NCBI GenBank assembly: GCA_021780415.1
Contig: JAJXYW010000268.1
Span: 1-7,517, forward strand
Source of the DNA: Acidobacteriota bacterium
GTDB lineage: Bacteria > Acidobacteriota > Terriglobia > Terriglobales > Acidobacteriaceae
Direction: 5' to 3'
DNA: 7,517 bases
Part shown: one piece after another, positions 6,399-7,517 of the stretch
Layout: every line of letters begins with the position of its first letter
Position numbering within the stretch: the first letter of the stretch is position 1
The notes under the pieces: model-generated
The model's database searches: none
What the model saw: only the letters and a program-made list of their open reading frames with translations
What the model was told of the DNA's origin: nothing
Position numbers and translations under genes: made by a program

Positions 6399-6446
6399 CG
6401 TGTTCACTCCTCCCGTAGGCGATCCGTGCCGCGTGACGGTGAGGTG

Positions 6447-6452
6447 ATTGTA
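6447..6452 (-). promoter_or_regulatory. Possible -10 box of the membrane protein/MBL operon
   Basis: On the minus strand this reads TACAAT, close to the TATAAT consensus, 48 nt upstream of the ATG at 6398. No good -35 hexamer lies at 16-18 bp; a TCGACA box lies only 13 bp upstream. The assignment rests on the -10 match and position. Confidence 0.3.
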
Positions 6453-6612
6453 CGCCGGCCATGGTTGTCGAGCTGCCCCTGGCGCTCTCTAGTTGGTGTC
6501 AGGCGGAAGTTGTTGGGCTGATGAGTGTTCTTGTGAGTGGTGGTATCCCGTCTAGGCGGGCGAGGTCGTGGAGGAGTGTCCTGTTGGTGTCTTGTTTGGT
6601 CCGCCAATAGAA

Positions 6613-6675
6613 TCAAACACTTACGGGCCGCCTTCGGGTGGCCCGAGTCGTGTTCATCCACATCTTCATCCACAT
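6613..6675 (-). CDS. Possible 20-codon mini-ORF, Met/Trp-rich start
   Basis: A GGGAGG box (6679-6684) precedes three further in-frame ATGs within seven codons: ATG at 6675 (3 nt away) and at 6669, which is better spaced, then others. The peptide starts MWMKMWM, turns Arg/Thr-rich and stops at a TGA at 6613. A GC-rich hairpin lies inside it. It could be a leader peptide or chance. The overlapping GTG frame gives an acidic peptide instead. Very uncertain. Confidence 0.15.
   Translation of the reverse strand: MWMKMWMNTTRATRRRPVSV
6625..6644. other. Stem-loop with UUCG tetraloop
   Basis: GGGCCGCC-TTCG-GGTGGCCC on the plus strand forms an 8-bp stem with one G-U pair and a stable UUCG loop. On the minus strand the loop is CGAA and the following bases (GTAAGTGTTTGATTCT) are moderately T-rich, so it could act as a weak terminator or attenuator for minus-strand transcription from the DUF2188/DUF3892 side. 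Confidence 0.4.
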
Positions 6676-6676
6676 T
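6653..6676. repeat. Two tandem 12-bp repeats
   Basis: TTCATCCACATC is followed directly by TTCATCCACATT, a 10-bp identical core with a 12-bp period. On the minus strand the copies lie just after a GGGAGG box and supply the repeated ATG and GTG codons of the mini-ORF. Function unknown. Confidence 0.5.
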
Positions 6677-6838
6677 CACCTCCCGAGCCTGATCGTGATC
6701 AAGCCAACCTGGCAAGGCGCCGATCGCAACGCTCAGGCTGCCCGGGTTGACCCAAGTCTCGAAAGCTGGTCCAGTTCCCCGGGGACGGGTCAGGGTTTCG
6801 GACCGCCACGGGATGGACGGTGAAAGGATTAGGGGGCC

Positions 6839-6875
6839 GCACGGCCGGTGGCCTCGTCTTGCCTCCCGGCCGCGC
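6839..6875 (-). terminator. Candidate stem-loop after the DUF3892 gene
   Basis: GCACGGCCGG (6839-6848) pairs with CCGGCCGCGC (6866-6875) at 9 of 10 positions around a 17-nt loop, beginning about 25 nt past the DUF3892 stop. No T-run follows on the minus strand, so it is not a classic intrinsic terminator; it may protect the 3' end. Confidence 0.25.
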
Positions 6876-6899
6876 GGCGCGTTAGTGGTTGGTGCCTTC

Positions 6900-7178
6900 T
6901 TAGCCCTTGCACTCGGGGAGTGCGAGGAGGTTGTCGTTCCACTGGCCGTCAGCGTGCGTCCGGACGTACTTGCCGTTCGGGCCGTTCACGATGCCGACGT
7001 TGGCGCGTTTTCCGTTGGCGCTCGTGTAGAACGTGTGCTCGTTGCGCTCGATGGCGTCAATCACGCGTTGTCGCGTCCAGTGCCAACCACTCAGGCCTGG
7101 GCCGCCTAGGTGCGTGATGCCTTCGTGCGGGTTCTGACGCGGGACTTTGTTGATGCACGTCGCCTGAAGATCAGCCAT
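6900..7178 (-). CDS. DUF3892 domain-containing protein (92 aa)
   Basis: The whole protein matches the pattern I know for DUF3892: an ATCINKVPRQNPHEGITHLGG opening (residues 6-26), a WTRQRVIDAIE helix (34-44), a TFYTSANGKRANVGI strand pair (49-63), then NGKYVRT (68-74) and a NDNLLALPEC close (81-90). The domain's function is unknown. No membrane segment or signal peptide is present. The ATG at 7178 is chosen because GGAG lies 9 nt upstream and the domain begins right after; a longer frame to 7298 only overlaps the upstream gene. It is the second gene of a pair with DUF2188, separated by 92 bp containing a strong stem-loop, and probably co-transcribed. Confidence 0.85.
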   Translation of the reverse strand: MADLQATCINKVPRQNPHEGITHLGGPGLSGWHWTRQRVIDAIERNEHTFYTSANGKRANVGIVNGPNGKYVRTHADGQWNDNLLALPECKG

Positions 7179-7232
7179 TAGGAATGCTCCTTGTGTATGA
7201 TGCTCGTGCTGCTGGTTCTTGGTTTTGGGGGT

Positions 7233-7260
7233 GGGCAAGGGGTGGCAATCCCCTTCGCCC
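7233..7260. other. Intercistronic stem-loop between DUF2188 and DUF3892 genes
   Basis: GGGCAAGGGG (7233-7242) pairs with CCCCTT-c-GCCC (7250-7260) with one bulged C and a 7-nt loop, a 10-bp stem. It lies about 55 nt upstream of the DUF3892 start and shortly after the DUF2188 stop. No T-run follows on either strand. It may set the relative amounts of the two proteins by RNA processing or attenuation, which is inference. Confidence 0.4.
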
Positions 7261-7270
7261 GCCGGTTTCG

Positions 7271-7507
7271 TCAGTGTTTGCGGTCTTTTGGCGGGCACGG
7301 GTCGTTCCCGTAGCTGTCGCTGTCGCGGATCTGGCCTCGCCGGTTGTGGATGACGACCTCGGACTCTTGGTGCTGGGCGATCCCTCGCGCGCGATCGATC
7401 GCCTCGGCCTGGGTGCCGTGGGTCGAGGTGACCCTCGTGTTGCCCTCGCCGCGCACGGCCCAGGTGCCATCGTGTGGTACCACGTGTTGGTCCTTGCCTT
7501 TGCTCAT
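7271..7507 (-). CDS. DUF2188 domain-containing protein (78 aa)
   Basis: A small soluble protein with the DUF2188 pattern: QHVVPHDGTWAVRGEGNTR at residues 7-25, then a TQAEAIDRARGIAQ helix (32-45), EVVIHNRRGQIRD (50-62) and a closing YGNDPCPPK. In known proteins the domain pairs a strand with a helix and a second strand that ends in a DGRI-like turn, here RGQI. Its function is not established. A GGAGG (7513-7517) lies 5 nt before the ATG, so the start is secure. It is the first gene of the pair with DUF3892; the promoter is outside the window. Confidence 0.88.
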   Translation of the reverse strand: MSKGKDQHVVPHDGTWAVRGEGNTRVTSTHGTQAEAIDRARGIAQHQESEVVIHNRRGQIRDSDSYGNDPCPPKDRKH

Positions 7508-7517
7508 GAAAGCCTCC

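Larger units (their letters stand above)
6399..6899. other. About 500-bp gap between the two minus-strand gene pairs
   Basis: There is no well-supported gene here. It holds the leader of the membrane protein/MBL operon at its left end, a CCCG/CGGG hairpin near 6548-6561, and the UUCG-type hairpin, tandem 12-mer and mini-ORF listed separately. Also present are an AGCCTGA/TCAGGCT inverted repeat (6686-6692 and 6733-6739), a CCCCGGGG palindrome near 6778-6785, and a stem-loop after the DUF3892 gene. A longer minus-strand frame (6404-6715) is open but lacks convincing protein character. Confidence 0.4.

Noticed and set aside
6404..6715. 103-aa minus-strand open frame in the gap
   Set aside because: Mostly low-complexity Arg/Thr/Pro sequence, TTG start without a ribosome-binding site, and it runs through the operon leader.
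7179..7298. 40-residue N-terminal extension of the DUF3892 protein
   Set aside because: It overlaps the DUF2188 gene and the stem-loop region, while a ribosome-binding site precedes the ATG at 7178.
1..7517. tRNA genes, rRNA and CRISPR arrays
   Set aside because: No T-arm-like GTTCGAATC motif with cloverleaf pairing, no rRNA stretches and no regularly spaced repeats were seen on either strand by eye.

Overview
This is a GC-rich bacterial accessory region. Starts are ATG, GTG or TTG, several with good GGAG/GGAGG ribosome-binding sites, and codons mostly end in G or C. I see no tRNA, rRNA or CRISPR array and no core metabolic gene. The host phylum cannot be fixed from the sequence; families such as DUF2188 and DUF3892, and the Arg-rich, Lys-poor proteins, fit a high-GC bacterium better than a haloarchaeon.

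Left part (1-3139). A plus-strand gene cut by the window edge encodes the C-terminal part of a HerA/FtsK-type ATPase fused to a winged helix and a PD-(D/E)XK-like nuclease domain. It faces a short minus-strand membrane protein gene. That gene is divergent, across only 46 bp, from a larger plus-strand polytopic membrane protein. I recognise no family for either membrane protein.

Middle part (3140-4870), a decay zone. A plus-strand ORF looks like an erythromycin-esterase/ChaN/TIKI-type protein whose expected motif histidines are Asn and Gln. Its apparent continuation is split over other frames with an in-frame stop. Next comes the N-terminal part of a tyrosine recombinase with a good ribosome-binding site. 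A 129-bp MITE-like element with imperfect terminal inverted repeats and a CTAG target duplication interrupts it. Removing the element and one CTAG restores the recombinase frame exactly for 16 more codons, after which the gene ends where the next module begins.

Right part (4858-7517), all minus strand. A two-gene unit encodes a membrane protein (YDFIGYLLPG near its N-terminus) and a ComEC-like metallo-beta-lactamase-fold hydrolase. The genes are 2 nt apart, with the second gene's ribosome-binding site inside the end of the first. After a gap of about 500 bp with several small hairpins and repeats, a second pair encodes a DUF2188 and a DUF3892 protein, separated by a strong stem-loop.

Overall this looks like a genomic island: a HerA-nuclease ATPase, orphan membrane proteins, an MBL/membrane pair, a dead integrase and a small transposon relic. 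The best candidate for an undescribed system is the MBL plus membrane-protein pair; the best-supported structural finding is the MITE insertion with its reconstructable empty site.
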